Part shown: positions 8,126 through 17,066 of the stretch, piece after piece
Layout: every line of letters starts with the position of its first letter
Numbering within the stretch: the stretch's first letter is position 1
NCBI GenBank assembly: GCA_027487435.1
Contig: JAIYDP010000224.1
Coordinates: 28,057-92,056, forward strand
Reading direction: 5' to 3'
Source of the DNA: Verrucomicrobiaceae bacterium
Lineage (GTDB): Bacteria; Verrucomicrobiota; Verrucomicrobiia; Verrucomicrobiales; Akkermansiaceae
Length of the DNA stretch: 64,000 nt
Made by a program: the position numbers and the translations under genes
The notes under the pieces: generated by a model
The model's input: only the letters and a program-made list of their open reading frames with translations
Database searches by the model: none
What the model was told of the DNA's origin: nothing

Positions 8126-10813
8126 TTATGCGCCTCGTTGCCGGAAAAGCTCCGGCTTGACTACGGCGGCTAGTGCTTCATCCGTGCCGGAAAACGACTC
8201 GCCGAGGAACTCGCGGAGCTTGGGAATCCATGCCAACGGGTCTGCTACGAGGGCGGGGAAATCCACTTCCATGAGCTGGATACGCGGGCTTTGCCGCAGC
8301 GTCGCCAGCAGTTGCGCGACGTGCGTTTCCTGGGTGGCGATGAGGTGCGCTTTCTCGGACTTCGGCTTCATGCCTTGGTTGGCGAGCATGCGCCATTGCG
8401 AATCAACGACCTGCGCCACGGGACGACGCATGAAGATGATCTTGAAACGGTGTTTCGGCGGCAGGTGCGGCAGCAGTGCGGAAATGATTTTGATCACCTT
8501 GCCCTCGGCTTGCTCGATGATGCGTGGGTTTTTCGCCAAGGATTTGATCTCTTCCCACTCCCAGTAGCCTTCCTGGTTGTCGTCATCGGCGGTGCGTTTG
8601 CCATCGTGCATCAGTTCCATGCCAGCGGCGCGGAGGAGCTGCATCATCAGGCTGGTGCCGGAGCGCGGCAGGCCGGAAACGAGAGTGAAATCCATCGGCT
8701 GGATGGCGGCATCCGCAGCGGCTTTCGCGGCGGCGGCTTCGCGGCGGCGTTGGCGCTCGGCTTGGCGGGTGATGGCTCGTCCGGTGGCATCGGCGCGCAG
8801 GCTGGCGAGGCGTTTGGTTTCCTCGCTTTGGTTGATGTAGCGCAGCACGCGGGAACGGGTCTCGCAGACTTCGGCTTCGGCGCTGTCGCCCAGGGCGCGA
8901 TAGGCTTGCGCAAGGTGTCGGTAGGCGAGGCCGTTCTTGGGGTTGAATTGGAGGTTGTTGCGCAGCGCATGGATGGCGGCAGTCCAGTTGTTCTGCTGAA
9001 ACAGCGCGATGCCGAGCAGGAAGTGCCCGCGCGGGTTGGCGAAGTCCAGCCCGGTGGCGGACAGCGCGGCTTCGGCGGCTTGCTCCGGCTGGCGGTGATG
9101 GAGGAAATAGCGTGCCAGGGTCAGGTGGGCGTGAGCGCTGCCGGGATCGATCTCCAGCGTGCGTTCGGCGGTCGTTTTCGCTTTCTCCCATTCGCGCACG
9201 GCGAGGTAGGCATCGGCTAGGCGATGGAGAAGCTGGGTGTTGTCCGGATCTTTGGCGCGGACGATGTCAAAATGGGCGAGCGCCTCTCCGTGCTTGCCGC
9301 GTTCCAGCTCGATGCCGCCCATCAGCAGGCTGGCATTGACGCTGTGGCCAAAGCCTTCCAAGCACACTTGCAAGGTTTCCTCCGCTTCATCCAGCAAGCC
9401 GAGTTGGAATTGGCAGCGGGCGAGCAGTTGCGCGTAGTCGGTGCGCTCGGGGTAGGCGTTGAAACAATCTTCCAGCAAGGGCAGGGCGAGATCGTATTTG
9501 CCGCCGTAGAGGCAGGCGCGGGCGAGGTTCCATTTGTTTTCGCGATTGGTCTCGTCTGCCGCTTCGGTGGGATCGGCGGAGACGGCATCGATGTAGCCGA
9601 GGGCGACGAATTGATCGAGCAAGGCCTGGCTTTCTTCCTCGGTGAGCGAGCCGCGCGAGGAACCGCGGCTTTCGCCTGTTTCCCATGTCGGAATGGTGGC
9701 GATAGGGCGGCGCTCAGCGAAACTTTCCGTCAGCACGCGGCCTTCCATGTCCTCGCCCACGGGCAGGCCGAAGTAGTGCAGCACGGTGGGCGCGATGTCC
9801 AGCAAGCGCGCGCCGTGGACGATTTCATCAGCGGCAAATCCTGGCCCCTTGGCGAGGAAAATGCCTTGCTCCCTGTGCCACACGGTGATGCCCGCAGGCA
9901 CACGCGGCGTGAACTTGGGCCGCAGGTGATCGCTGTGAAAGCCGTGGTCGGACACCAGCACCACGGCGGTGTCTGGGCCGGCGAGCTGGATGAGACGCTG
10001 GAGCATCATATCGTGCGCCCGATAGGTGCTGCGGACGACGTGTTGGTAGAGTTGAAAATCATCCTCGGGGATCCCCGCCATTTTCGGCGGATGGTAGTGC
10101 ATGAAAAAGTGCGAGATTTCATCGATCGCGCGGAAATACACCGCCATGAAGTCCCATTCGGGATCGCTCTGCATCAGGTGACAGGCGGCGGCTTGCACGG
10201 AGAAGGCCTCGGCAAGTTTCTCCGCGAGTTGTTGCAGGCGGCGGTCGCGCTGCTGATCCACCTTATGCCCCTCTGGCACGAAGGCACGGATGATGTCCTC
10301 CTGGATGTCCGCAGGCAGGATGCGGCGGTCATTGAGTTCGACTGCCAGTTCGGGCGGCCAATAGCTGCCGGGCATCGGCTCCGGCCACTCGGAGGGATCG
10401 CTCTCCGCGCTCACGCCCTTGATGTGGCCATACATGTTGGAAACCATTTTGCCGTTGAGTCCTTGCTCGCCTTGGGTGGCAAACCAGCTCACCACGTGGC
10501 TGCGCAGGCCATGCTCGCCCAGCATTTCCCACAAGGTCTTGCACTGCCGCGTGGCAGCGGAAACAGGAACGATGCCCCCACTCACCGGATCGACTTCGGT
10601 GAAACCTTTCACCCCATGGTGATAGGCCATCTTCCCGGTGGCGATGGAAGTCCACAGCATCGGCGAGAGCTGCGGCTCCAGGGTAGCCAGATTGCCGCTC
10701 ACGCCGCCCTCGATGAGTTGGGCCACTCCAGGGAGTTTCCCTTCCTCGAGAAGCGGGTGAATCAGTTTCCAATCCGCCGAATCCCAGCCGATGAGTAGGA
10801 GTCGTTTTTTCAT
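8126..10813 (-). CDS. Alkaline phosphatase-fold / TPR / sulfotransferase fusion, copy 2
   Basis: An 895-aa paralog of 4394-7051 with the same domain order. The N-terminus has GWDSADW, LWTSIATGKMAYHHG, DEISHFFMHYHPP and SDHGFHSDHLRP. TPR-like helices span about 440-680. A basic Ala/Arg-rich linker (about 670-700) precedes the sulfotransferase, which has SGLPRSGTSLMMQ and FMRRPVAQVVDSQ. It begins 9 nt after the stop of the PEP-CTERM gene at 10823-11464, so they are probably one transcript. The last codons overlap the 36-bp segment repeated at 3574-3609. Phosphatase and sulfotransferase activity are inferred from motifs; the substrate is unknown. Confidence 0.87.
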   Translation of the reverse strand: MKKRLLLIGWDSADWKLIHPLLEEGKLPGVAQLIEGGVSGNLATLEPQLSPMLWTSIATGKMAYHHGVKGFTEVDPVSGGIVPVSAATRQCKTLWEMLGEHGLRSHVVSWFATQGEQGLNGKMVSNMYGHIKGVSAESDPSEWPEPMPGSYWPPELAVELNDRRILPADIQEDIIRAFVPEGHKVDQQRDRRLQQLAEKLAEAFSVQAAACHLMQSDPEWDFMAVYFRAIDEISHFFMHYHPPKMAGIPEDDFQLYQHVVRSTYRAHDMMLQRLIQLAGPDTAVVLVSDHGFHSDHLRPKFTPRVPAGITVWHREQGIFLAKGPGFAADEIVHGARLLDIAPTVLHYFGLPVGEDMEGRVLTESFAERRPIATIPTWETGESRGSSRGSLTEEESQALLDQFVALGYIDAVSADPTEAADETNRENKWNLARACLYGGKYDLALPLLEDCFNAYPERTDYAQLLARCQFQLGLLDEAEETLQVCLEGFGHSVNASLLMGGIELERGKHGEALAHFDIVRAKDPDNTQLLHRLADAYLAVREWEKAKTTAERTLEIDPGSAHAHLTLARYFLHHRQPEQAAEAALSATGLDFANPRGHFLLGIALFQQNNWTAAIHALRNNLQFNPKNGLAYRHLAQAYRALGDSAEAEVCETRSRVLRYINQSEETKRLASLRADATGRAITRQAERQRRREAAAAKAAADAAIQPMDFTLVSGLPRSGTSLMMQLLRAAGMELMHDGKRTADDDNQEGYWEWEEIKSLAKNPRIIEQAEGKVIKIISALLPHLPPKHRFKIIFMRRPVAQVVDSQWRMLANQGMKPKSEKAHLIATQETHVAQLLATLRQSPRIQLMEVDFPALVADPLAWIPKLREFLGESFSGTDEALAAVVKPELFRQRGA

Positions 10814-10822
10814 ATCGTCACA

Positions 10823-11464
10823 TTACGCCGCCTGCTTGCGGCGGCGGATGAAGGCACCAGCAGCCAGCGCACCGAGGGAAAGCACGGCGGTGGATGGCTC
10901 GGGGACTTGACCTGCGGTGAGGCTTCCACCAGCAGTTTCCAAAGCACCACCGTTGTATTGGAACAAGCCGGTAGCGGAGTTGTAAGCAACATCCAGCCAG
11001 CCCTTGTTGCCGTTTGCGGTGATGAAACCAATGTAGCCAGAGACATCGCCCACGAAGTCACTTTGTGGAGTGCCACTATTTACTATGACTGCATAGTTCG
11101 CGTACTGCGGCGAATCATTGTTGGCGAAAATGGAATCCCCAAGGTTAAGCAGGCTGATACCTGCAAAAGTAGTGTAAAGAGTTGGGATGGTTCCTGTTCC
11201 GGTGAACCGACCGCCATCAGGATTTAAAGATAGAATCAGATAGGCACCACTGAAACCGGGGTCGATTTTCAGGAATGAAGAATCAGGAAGTGTTATATTG
11301 CTTATAGGCTGATCGCTTACATCATCCAATCTCCCCTCAGTGAACGAGCCACTGTCCGAGAAGGTAACAATCGCCGCACTTGCGGTGCTGGCGAGTGTGC
11401 CGCAAGAAACTGCGGCCGTGAGATATCCGCCGAGGCGGGTTGTCGTTTTGTTTTGTAATTTCAT
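10823..11464 (-). CDS. PEP-CTERM sorting domain protein (tandem copy 3 of 3)
   Basis: A 213-aa exported protein. It begins MKLQNKTTTRLGGYLTAAV with a signal peptide ending near STASA. It ends VPEPSTAVLSLGALAAGAF then IRRRKQAA, a complete PEP-CTERM signal. The N- and C-terminal ends match the next two upstream genes almost exactly while the body differs. It is directly upstream (9 nt) of fusion copy 2 and probably co-transcribed. Confidence 0.88.
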   Translation of the reverse strand: MKLQNKTTTRLGGYLTAAVSCGTLASTASAAIVTFSDSGSFTEGRLDDVSDQPISNITLPDSSFLKIDPGFSGAYLILSLNPDGGRFTGTGTIPTLYTTFAGISLLNLGDSIFANNDSPQYANYAVIVNSGTPQSDFVGDVSGYIGFITANGNKGWLDVAYNSATGLFQYNGGALETAGGSLTAGQVPEPSTAVLSLGALAAGAFIRRRKQAA

Positions 11465-11497
11465 ACTTATTTTTTTGTTGAGGTAGGGAAAATGGTT

Positions 11498-12157
11498 TCA
11501 CGCCACCTGCTTGCGGCGGCGGATCAAGGCACCGGCAGCCAGCGCACCGAGCGAAAGCACGGCGGTGGATGGCTCGGGGACGGCACCAGCAGCAATGCCG
11601 ACACCGATTTGGTCTTCGTAGGCGCCACTGAGGATTTGGAAGGTGTTCGTGGCGGACATCCAGGTCACTTCAAAGTAGCCGTAGTACCATTCTGGACTGC
11701 CGCTTAGGTCTCCACGTGCGCGGAAGCCCATGAAAGAGTTTGGTCCAAAGTCGGGCGATTTACTACCATCATAGCTAAACAAGGTTTCCGCATAATCGCC
11801 ATCGAACAGAGAGGAGGCATCAACCATGGCTCCAGAAGAAAAATTCTTTGGAGAGGCATCTGTTGTTAATGAGTTCACTGCAAATGCCATGTGACGGCTG
11901 TTTCCAAGCCCCAAATAGTCGCCAGCAGTGTCATTGTAAATCCCGAGATCCCCGAAGATAAGCCCTGAGTGCAAGGAACTTAGAGGGAACCTTGGATGGT
12001 CATCATCATCTGGAACGCCTCCATTGATTCCAGAGATGGAGGTGACATCGAGTGTAACAACCGCCGCACTGGCGGTGCTGGCGAGTGTGCCGCAAGAAAC
12101 TGCGGCCGTGAGATATCCGCCGAGGCGGGTGGTTGTTGTTTTATTTTGTAATTTCAT
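11498..12157 (-). CDS. PEP-CTERM sorting domain protein (tandem copy 2 of 3)
   Basis: A 219-aa exported protein with the same signal peptide (MKLQNKTTTTRLGGYLTAAV) and the same PEP-CTERM tail (VPEPSTAVLSLGALAAGAL, then IRRRKQVA) as its neighbours. The body contains FMGFRARGD and YGYFEVTW, a motif shared with copy 1. The gap to copy 3 is 33 nt. Function is unknown; a secreted, exosortase-anchored role is inferred. Confidence 0.87.
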   Translation of the reverse strand: MKLQNKTTTTRLGGYLTAAVSCGTLASTASAAVVTLDVTSISGINGGVPDDDDHPRFPLSSLHSGLIFGDLGIYNDTAGDYLGLGNSRHMAFAVNSLTTDASPKNFSSGAMVDASSLFDGDYAETLFSYDGSKSPDFGPNSFMGFRARGDLSGSPEWYYGYFEVTWMSATNTFQILSGAYEDQIGVGIAAGAVPEPSTAVLSLGALAAGALIRRRKQVA

Positions 12158-12189
12158 ACTTAAGTTTTGGTTGAGGCGGGGAGAATGGT

Positions 12190-12813
12190 TTACGCAGCCT
12201 GCTTGCGGCGGCGGATGAAGGCACCGGCAGCCAGAGCACCGAGGGAAAGCACGGCGGTCGATGGCTCGGGGATAGCACCGGCGGCGATTCCCATAATTGG
12301 AGTGCTTTCGTAGGCTCCGCTAAGGATTTCAAAGGTGTTCGTCGCTGATGTCCATGTGACTTCTAGCCAGCCTAAGCGGCCGTTGGTATCGTGGAAGCCG
12401 ATGTAGGAGCCGGCACCGAAGTCGGGCGAAACATTGCCTCCAAAGCGAAAGAGTAATCTACCGGACACATCGTCAAAATAGTTTGGAAAATAAATGGGGT
12501 TTCCAGAGGCAATATTCCTAGGCGATGTAGGGCCGCCGTTGATGATAAAGTATGCTCCCGAATCAACGTCCATTCCCCATTTGCCATCGATGCCATTATA
12601 CGTTTGCAGTTGCCCGCTCAGACCAGAGTGCAAAGTGCTCATGTCAATCGAGTTAAAGCTTCCTGGTGCCACTCCAGCGTTCGGGCCTGATATCGAGGTG
12701 ATATCCAGTGAGACAATGGCGGCATGGGCCGAGCTGGCAAGTGTGCCGACGGTAACGGCGGTGGTGAGATAGCTGGTGAGGCTGTTATTGCTTGTTTTCG
12801 TGTGTAATTTCAT
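12190..12813 (-). CDS. PEP-CTERM sorting domain protein (tandem copy 1 of 3)
   Basis: A 207-aa exported protein starting at ATG 12813 (MKLHTKTSNNSLTSYLTTAV), chosen because it begins the signal peptide; the frame is open further upstream but without a plausible start. It ends IPEPSTAVLSLGALAAGAF, IRRRKQAA. The body has YIGFHDTNGRLGWLEVTW. It is first of three tandem genes, 32 nt from the next, and lies 67 bp after the GNAT-like gene. Confidence 0.86.
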   Translation of the reverse strand: MKLHTKTSNNSLTSYLTTAVTVGTLASSAHAAIVSLDITSISGPNAGVAPGSFNSIDMSTLHSGLSGQLQTYNGIDGKWGMDVDSGAYFIINGGPTSPRNIASGNPIYFPNYFDDVSGRLLFRFGGNVSPDFGAGSYIGFHDTNGRLGWLEVTWTSATNTFEILSGAYESTPIMGIAAGAIPEPSTAVLSLGALAAGAFIRRRKQAA

Positions 12814-12880
12814 ATTTTTTTTATTTATCATGTTGTCTGTTGTGACCTTGTGGTCGTTTGCTTTAGTTCGGCAGAATGGT

Positions 12881-13828
12881 TCAATGTTGCCTGTTATCGG
12901 CATCAGAAAAATGGCGGGTGTAGCGAGAGCGGCGGGCGAGAAGTTGGTGAGGCAGGGATTCCAGCAGGGCAGCGAGAGCAGCGGGGGATGGTACATCGTC
13001 GATGTGGAAAGAAAGTGCCTCAGGCTCGGGCAAATGGTCGCGCGCTTGCAAGCAATGGCAAAGCAGTGCCCGACAAGCCTCTGGTGTGCCAAGAAGAGTC
13101 GCGAGTGAGAGCTGGCCGTGCGCGGAGTTGGCGAGGCAGGCGGCGACGGGCGCACCAGAATCATCCAGCATCACTGCCGAACAGCGGACATCGAAGAGGC
13201 TGGGCGAGGCGGAGGCGGCACTCTGGAAGCCATGCGCTAACTCGGATGGGCGCAAGGACGGGCCGCAGAGCAATTTGCGCAGAGCGGGGAAATGGCTCGG
13301 ATGCGGCGAAACAGGAGCCTCCCTGTTTGTTGCAGCGTCTGCGAGCGCAGCACGCCATGCGGCGGCATCGGCATGGAAATGCGAGCGGTTGATGGTGGCC
13401 ACGAAGCCGATGCTCTCTAAGAGGGCGGCAGTAGGATGGCCTGCGGGCAACCACTCTGCGGCACTAATGGCGGCGATGGCGGCGATGGCGGGTTCTTGCG
13501 CTGCCACATGGGCGATGAATGCTTGAAGAAAGGTCGATACCTCCGCCCCCATCGCAGGCAGGGCCGACCACTGAAACTCCGCCGTGAGGGTTTCATCCGT
13601 CTCAGGAATCGTTTTCCAGAACACCACCGCCATCAGGCGCTCTACGGGCAGGGAACGCACGGCTACGAAGCATTGCATTGCCCCCTCGCCCTCGCGCACC
13701 GCATCTGGTCGGCATAAAGAAGCCGCCCTCCCGAGCTCATCTGGCTCGGCAGGGCGGAAATCGCAGGTGGTAGTTGTGGCAGCGGATGATTCCGTAGAAA
13801 AATGATGCCCCGAGTCATCAGGGGGCAT
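12881..13828 (-). CDS. GNAT-like protein, function unknown
   Basis: About 315 aa if it starts at ATG 13828, which overlaps the upstream stop by 11 nt and suggests coupled translation. I see a possible acetyltransferase-like half: beta strands around MQCFVAVRSLP, then AEWLPAGHPTAALLESIGF, the usual GNAT ending pattern of helix plus LExxGF. A weaker second half (CSAVMLDDSGAPVAACL) may repeat the fold. It is Ala-rich with no signal peptide. The usual acetyl-CoA Q/RxxGxG/A motif is not clear, so the assignment is tentative. Confidence 0.4.
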   Translation of the reverse strand: MPPDDSGHHFSTESSAATTTTCDFRPAEPDELGRAASLCRPDAVREGEGAMQCFVAVRSLPVERLMAVVFWKTIPETDETLTAEFQWSALPAMGAEVSTFLQAFIAHVAAQEPAIAAIAAISAAEWLPAGHPTAALLESIGFVATINRSHFHADAAAWRAALADAATNREAPVSPHPSHFPALRKLLCGPSLRPSELAHGFQSAASASPSLFDVRCSAVMLDDSGAPVAACLANSAHGQLSLATLLGTPEACRALLCHCLQARDHLPEPEALSFHIDDVPSPAALAALLESLPHQLLARRSRYTRHFSDADNRQH

Positions 13829-14630
13829 CAGGAGTCGCTGGGGTAGAGGATGATGGAGCGGCGGCGGGGGTGGCGGGAACGGCAGGTTCATCACCTGGCT
13901 CGGGGATCTCGCCGGGCAGGGCCTCAAAGGTGATGCCGTAGGAGCGCATGATCTCGCGCGCGGTGCTAGGCTCATTGCGGCGGGTAGCGTGGCGCAGTTC
14001 ATAGATGATTTCTTGCACCAGAACGCCGGCCTGCACGCGGGCGACGCGGATTTTTTCGATGATTTCTTGCAAGGCGCGGTCGGCGGGGACGATCTGATCC
14101 GCCTCGATGGTGGCGGTGCTCAGGGCGGAATCGAGTTCTGTGGCGGAGGGATTCGCCATCAGCGGGAAGCCCGCAGCGGCTGCGGCGGCATCCCCGGCGA
14201 TGAGTTGTCGCGCTACGGTGCGGCGATCTTCGCGGCTGGTGATGGGTGGGATGTTGCCGCTGTGATCCAGCTTGTGGTAATCAAGCACGGCGACGTTGTG
14301 TTTCAGGCGCAAGGTGCGGCGGGCGAGCACGACGATGTAGTCGCTAATGTAGGTATCTAGGGCAGCCTCGGCGACTTGGGCTTCGGCGGTCTCGCGGGTG
14401 ACATCGCCCTCGAGGACGGCGCGCTGGGCGAGCAAAGTGGCAAAGCCGGGGGTGGGGATTTCTGATGGCGCATCTGCTGGGCCATCATTGACGAACTCGG
14501 TGACTTCCTCGACGAGGGAGGGGGGCAGGTAGTTTTTGCCGCCGCGAGCATCGCTATCAGCAGTCTTCAAGGAGGTGGTGAGCAGGTGCAATTGACCGGC
14601 ATCGGAGCGGGGTATGCGTAGGTGTGGCAT
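13818..14630 (-). CDS. Helical protein of unknown function, downstream of a tandem array
   Basis: I do not recognise this 270-aa protein. It looks mostly alpha-helical, with helices around residues 75-130, 150-170 and 185-235, and ends in a Pro/Ala-rich tail (VPATPAAAPSSSTPATPDAP). There is no signal peptide or membrane segment. Its start is 131 bp from the six-unit 42-bp array. It resembles the gene at 37414-37977 in position (array just upstream), helical content and lack of a Shine-Dalgarno site; distant homology is possible but unproven. The stop overlaps the GNAT-like gene. Confidence 0.6.
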   Translation of the reverse strand: MPHLRIPRSDAGQLHLLTTSLKTADSDARGGKNYLPPSLVEEVTEFVNDGPADAPSEIPTPGFATLLAQRAVLEGDVTRETAEAQVAEAALDTYISDYIVVLARRTLRLKHNVAVLDYHKLDHSGNIPPITSREDRRTVARQLIAGDAAAAAAGFPLMANPSATELDSALSTATIEADQIVPADRALQEIIEKIRVARVQAGVLVQEIIYELRHATRRNEPSTAREIMRSYGITFEALPGEIPEPGDEPAVPATPAAAPSSSTPATPDAP

Positions 14631-14760
14631 GGTGGTGGGATGTTTAAGGTGAGATGTTTAACATTGGGATTTTGCTGAACGATGTAAACTAGGATTTCCC
14701 ATCGGGGTATGTGAAGCAAAAAAACTTGGGAAAATTGGTATAAGAGTGTCTGTGGGGGTG

Positions 14761-15012
14761 GATTCTATACAGAAATGGCATCTGAGCACGTGCGCAGGGG
14801 GCGATTCTACGCAGAAATGGCAATTGCGCACGTGCGCAGGGGGCGATTCTGCGCAGAAATGGCAATTGTGCACGTGCGCAGGGGGTGATTCTGCGCAGAA
14901 ATGGCAATTGTGCACGTGCGCAGGGGGTGATTCTACGCAGAAATGGCAATTGCGCACGTGCGCAGGGGGTGATTCTGCACAGAAATGGCAATTGCGCACG
15001 TGCGCAGGGGGC
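14761..15012. repeat. Tandem array 1: six 42-bp units
   Basis: Six contiguous units each begin GATTCT: 14761, 14803, 14845, 14887, 14929, 14971. Units share AGAAATGGC and a 14-bp palindrome TGCGCACGTGCGCA (perfect in units 2, 5 and 6, one mismatch in 1, 3 and 4). Palindrome centres recur every 42 bp, four helical turns. There are no spacers, so it is not CRISPR. The array ends the upstream region of the minus-strand gene starting at 14630. Confidence 0.95.
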
Positions 15013-15093
15013 ATATTTTTCCAAATAGGGTGTCTGCGCACGCCCCTCCTATGCGCGGCGGTAAATCTGCGTTTCCCGATGGCTCGAGGGAAT

Positions 15094-15164
15094 GTGGCGG
15101 AGGCGTCTCGCCTCCATGCCTTCTTGATTCTTATCTGGCTGGGAGGCGGGGACACCTCCGCCAC
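15094..15164. repeat. Inverted pair of GC-rich repeats
   Basis: GTGGCGGAGGCGTCTCGCCTCC (15094-15115) and its near inverse ending in CCTCCGCCAC (15142-15164) flank 26 bp. A single copy lies at 3497-3520. It resembles a small non-coding interspersed repeat. Confidence 0.65.
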
Positions 15165-15174
15165 GGTTTAGCTC

Positions 15175-15347
15175 CTTCTGCCTTCCGTCCCAACGGGACG
15201 CTTTATCCTGGGGCGTGGTTCGATCTGACATGTCCGTTTCATCATCGTTGAAGCCATTTTCCCCAACAAACCTCGCGACCATCCCGATGTTTCCAGACTA
15301 AGAATGTTCCCCGATGAGGCGTCCCGTTAGGACGGAAGGCAAAAGAA
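15175..15347. repeat. Inverted-repeat element with CCGTCC-AACGGGACG ends
   Basis: The left arm, TGCCTTCCGTCC then AACGGGACG (about 15175-15213), is found inverted at about 15307-15347 as CGTCCCGTTAGGACGGAAGGCA. The 94 bp between show no ORF. Together with 15094-15164 it fills the gap between array 1 and the mod gene. A MITE-like or dispersed intergenic repeat is the likely nature. Confidence 0.55.
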
Positions 15348-15437
15348 CCCATTGACCACGATGGGGGCTTAGGCATTTTATGAATATTACCACATTTTTT
15401 CTCGCATGGGCTTGTTTTCCTTTTTAGGCTCGGCGAC

Positions 15438-17066
15438 ATGGCGCGGCAGGAATATAGGGATCTTAGCAAGGAGCAGTTGATCGCACTGCTGGAGGCGCGG
15501 GATCGCAGGAAATTGGGGCTGGTGTGGGAGCGGGATGCCATCGAGCAAGATCTGGCGCTCAATGCGGATTTTGTGGCGTTGGAGGAAATGCCAGAACTCT
15601 CGGTGGGCGAGGGTGTGCGGGAAAACTTCATCATCGAGGGCGATAACTTCGATGCGCTGCGGGCGCTGCGCATTGCCTACGCCGGGCAGGTGAAGTGCAT
15701 TTACATTGATCCGCCCTACAATACGGGAAACCGCGACTTCGTTTATAATGACCGCTTTGTGGACAAGGAGCATGCGTGGCGGCATTCGCTGTGGATCGAG
15801 TTCATGTTCCAACGCCTCACCCTAGCCCGCGATCTGCTGGCGCAGGATGGCGCGATTTTTGTTTCCATCGATGATAACGAGATGTTCCACCTCGGCATGT
15901 TGATGAATGAGGTGTTTGGGGAGAGTAATTTTGTGGCGAATGTGATTTGGCAGAAACGAACATCACCGGATGCGCGATTGCGTTTGGGCGCAGGCCATGA
16001 ATACATCCTAGCTTATGCTAACAGCAAAGAGAGCCTTGGCCTTAATAAAGCCCCATTAGACGAAAAAGACCGCATAAAATACTCTAATATTGACAATGAT
16101 GCGCGTGGAGTATGGACATCAGCAGATTTTACAGCACAAGGATTTCGTCCCAATCAAATGTATTCTATATTAACCCCTTCTGGTCGCGTATTGTCACCAC
16201 CTCGTGGCAGATGTTGGGCTAAGTTAGAGACGGAATTTCAGAAATTACGGGATGATGGTCGGATATGGTTTGGAGCTGATGGTTCAGCACGTCCTCGTGT
16301 TAAAAATTTTTTGAGTGAAACAGAGGGGCGTAGTTCTTGGACATGGTGGAGTAACAATGAAGTTGGTCACAGTCAGGAAGCGAAAAAAGAACTTCTCGCA
16401 GTGATGTCAGATACTGATGAGTCTCCGCTTGCACATACCCCCAAACCCGTCCGCCTTATCGAGCGCATCCTACAAATCGCCACGAATCCCGGAGATTTGA
16501 TTTTAGACTTTTTTGCTGGCTCGGGCACGACGGGGCATGCGGTCTTAAAGATGAATGCCGCAGCACCTACCGAGGCACCGCGACGTTTCATCCTCGTCTC
16601 GAATAGCGAGGCGAATGCGGAGGAGCCGGAGAAAAATCTTTGCCGCGATGTGTGCCGCCAGCGAGTGGCAAATGTGATCGCGGGCTATGGCACTACGCCA
16701 GGCAGCGGCGGGAGTTTTGCCTATCTGCGCACGCGGCGCATCCCGCAGCCGCGGGTGGTGCGGCGCATGGAGCACACGCAGGTGTGGATTTTTTTGCAGT
16801 TGATGCACTTTGCCAATCTGGGGGCGAGCGAAGTACTCGCCTCGGGCCGCTTGTTCACGCGGGCAGGAGCGGAGCATGCGGTGTTTTACCCCACGGCACT
16901 GACAGAAGCCATCGTGCAACGGCTAGAAAAAGAATGCGCTAAGGCGGCGAACGTGACGATTTACACCTGGCAGCCAGAAGTGCTGGCCTCACGGCTGGAT
17001 GCTCCCGGCACGGCGATTTTACCCATTCCTCAAACCATCATCGAACGATTCGGACTACGGCCATGA
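15438..17066 (+). CDS. mod: Type III restriction-modification, methyltransferase subunit Mod
   Basis: A 542-aa adenine-N6/cytosine-N4 type DNA methyltransferase. YIDPPYNTGNRDFVYNDRF (near residue 93) is the catalytic DPPY motif and LDFFAGSGTTGHAV (near 357) is the SAM-binding FxGxG motif; this order is the beta-class typical of type III Mod. The region between (about 185-330, bases 15990-16440) should hold the target recognition domain and is visibly more AT-rich than both flanks. Its stop overlaps the res start by 4 nt (ATGA). Mod alone methylates; with Res it forms the restriction complex. Confidence 0.92.
   Translation: MARQEYRDLSKEQLIALLEARDRRKLGLVWERDAIEQDLALNADFVALEEMPELSVGEGVRENFIIEGDNFDALRALRIAYAGQVKCIYIDPPYNTGNRDFVYNDRFVDKEHAWRHSLWIEFMFQRLTLARDLLAQDGAIFVSIDDNEMFHLGMLMNEVFGESNFVANVIWQKRTSPDARLRLGAGHEYILAYANSKESLGLNKAPLDEKDRIKYSNIDNDARGVWTSADFTAQGFRPNQMYSILTPSGRVLSPPRGRCWAKLETEFQKLRDDGRIWFGADGSARPRVKNFLSETEGRSSWTWWSNNEVGHSQEAKKELLAVMSDTDESPLAHTPKPVRLIERILQIATNPGDLILDFFAGSGTTGHAVLKMNAAAPTEAPRRFILVSNSEANAEEPEKNLCRDVCRQRVANVIAGYGTTPGSGGSFAYLRTRRIPQPRVVRRMEHTQVWIFLQLMHFANLGASEVLASGRLFTRAGAEHAVFYPTALTEAIVQRLEKECAKAANVTIYTWQPEVLASRLDAPGTAILPIPQTIIERFGLRP

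Noticed and set aside
8291..10798. Two long plus-strand ORFs (309 and 524 aa)
   Set aside because: They are antisense to the strongly supported phosphatase-TPR-sulfotransferase gene and show only biased composition.
14761..15012. CRISPR array
   Set aside because: Units are contiguous with no variable spacers, and no cas genes are present in the window.
14658..15171. Cys/His-repeat proteins read through array 1 on both strands
   Set aside because: The 42-bp unit is a multiple of three, so several frames stay open by chance; there is no fitting start or gene pattern.
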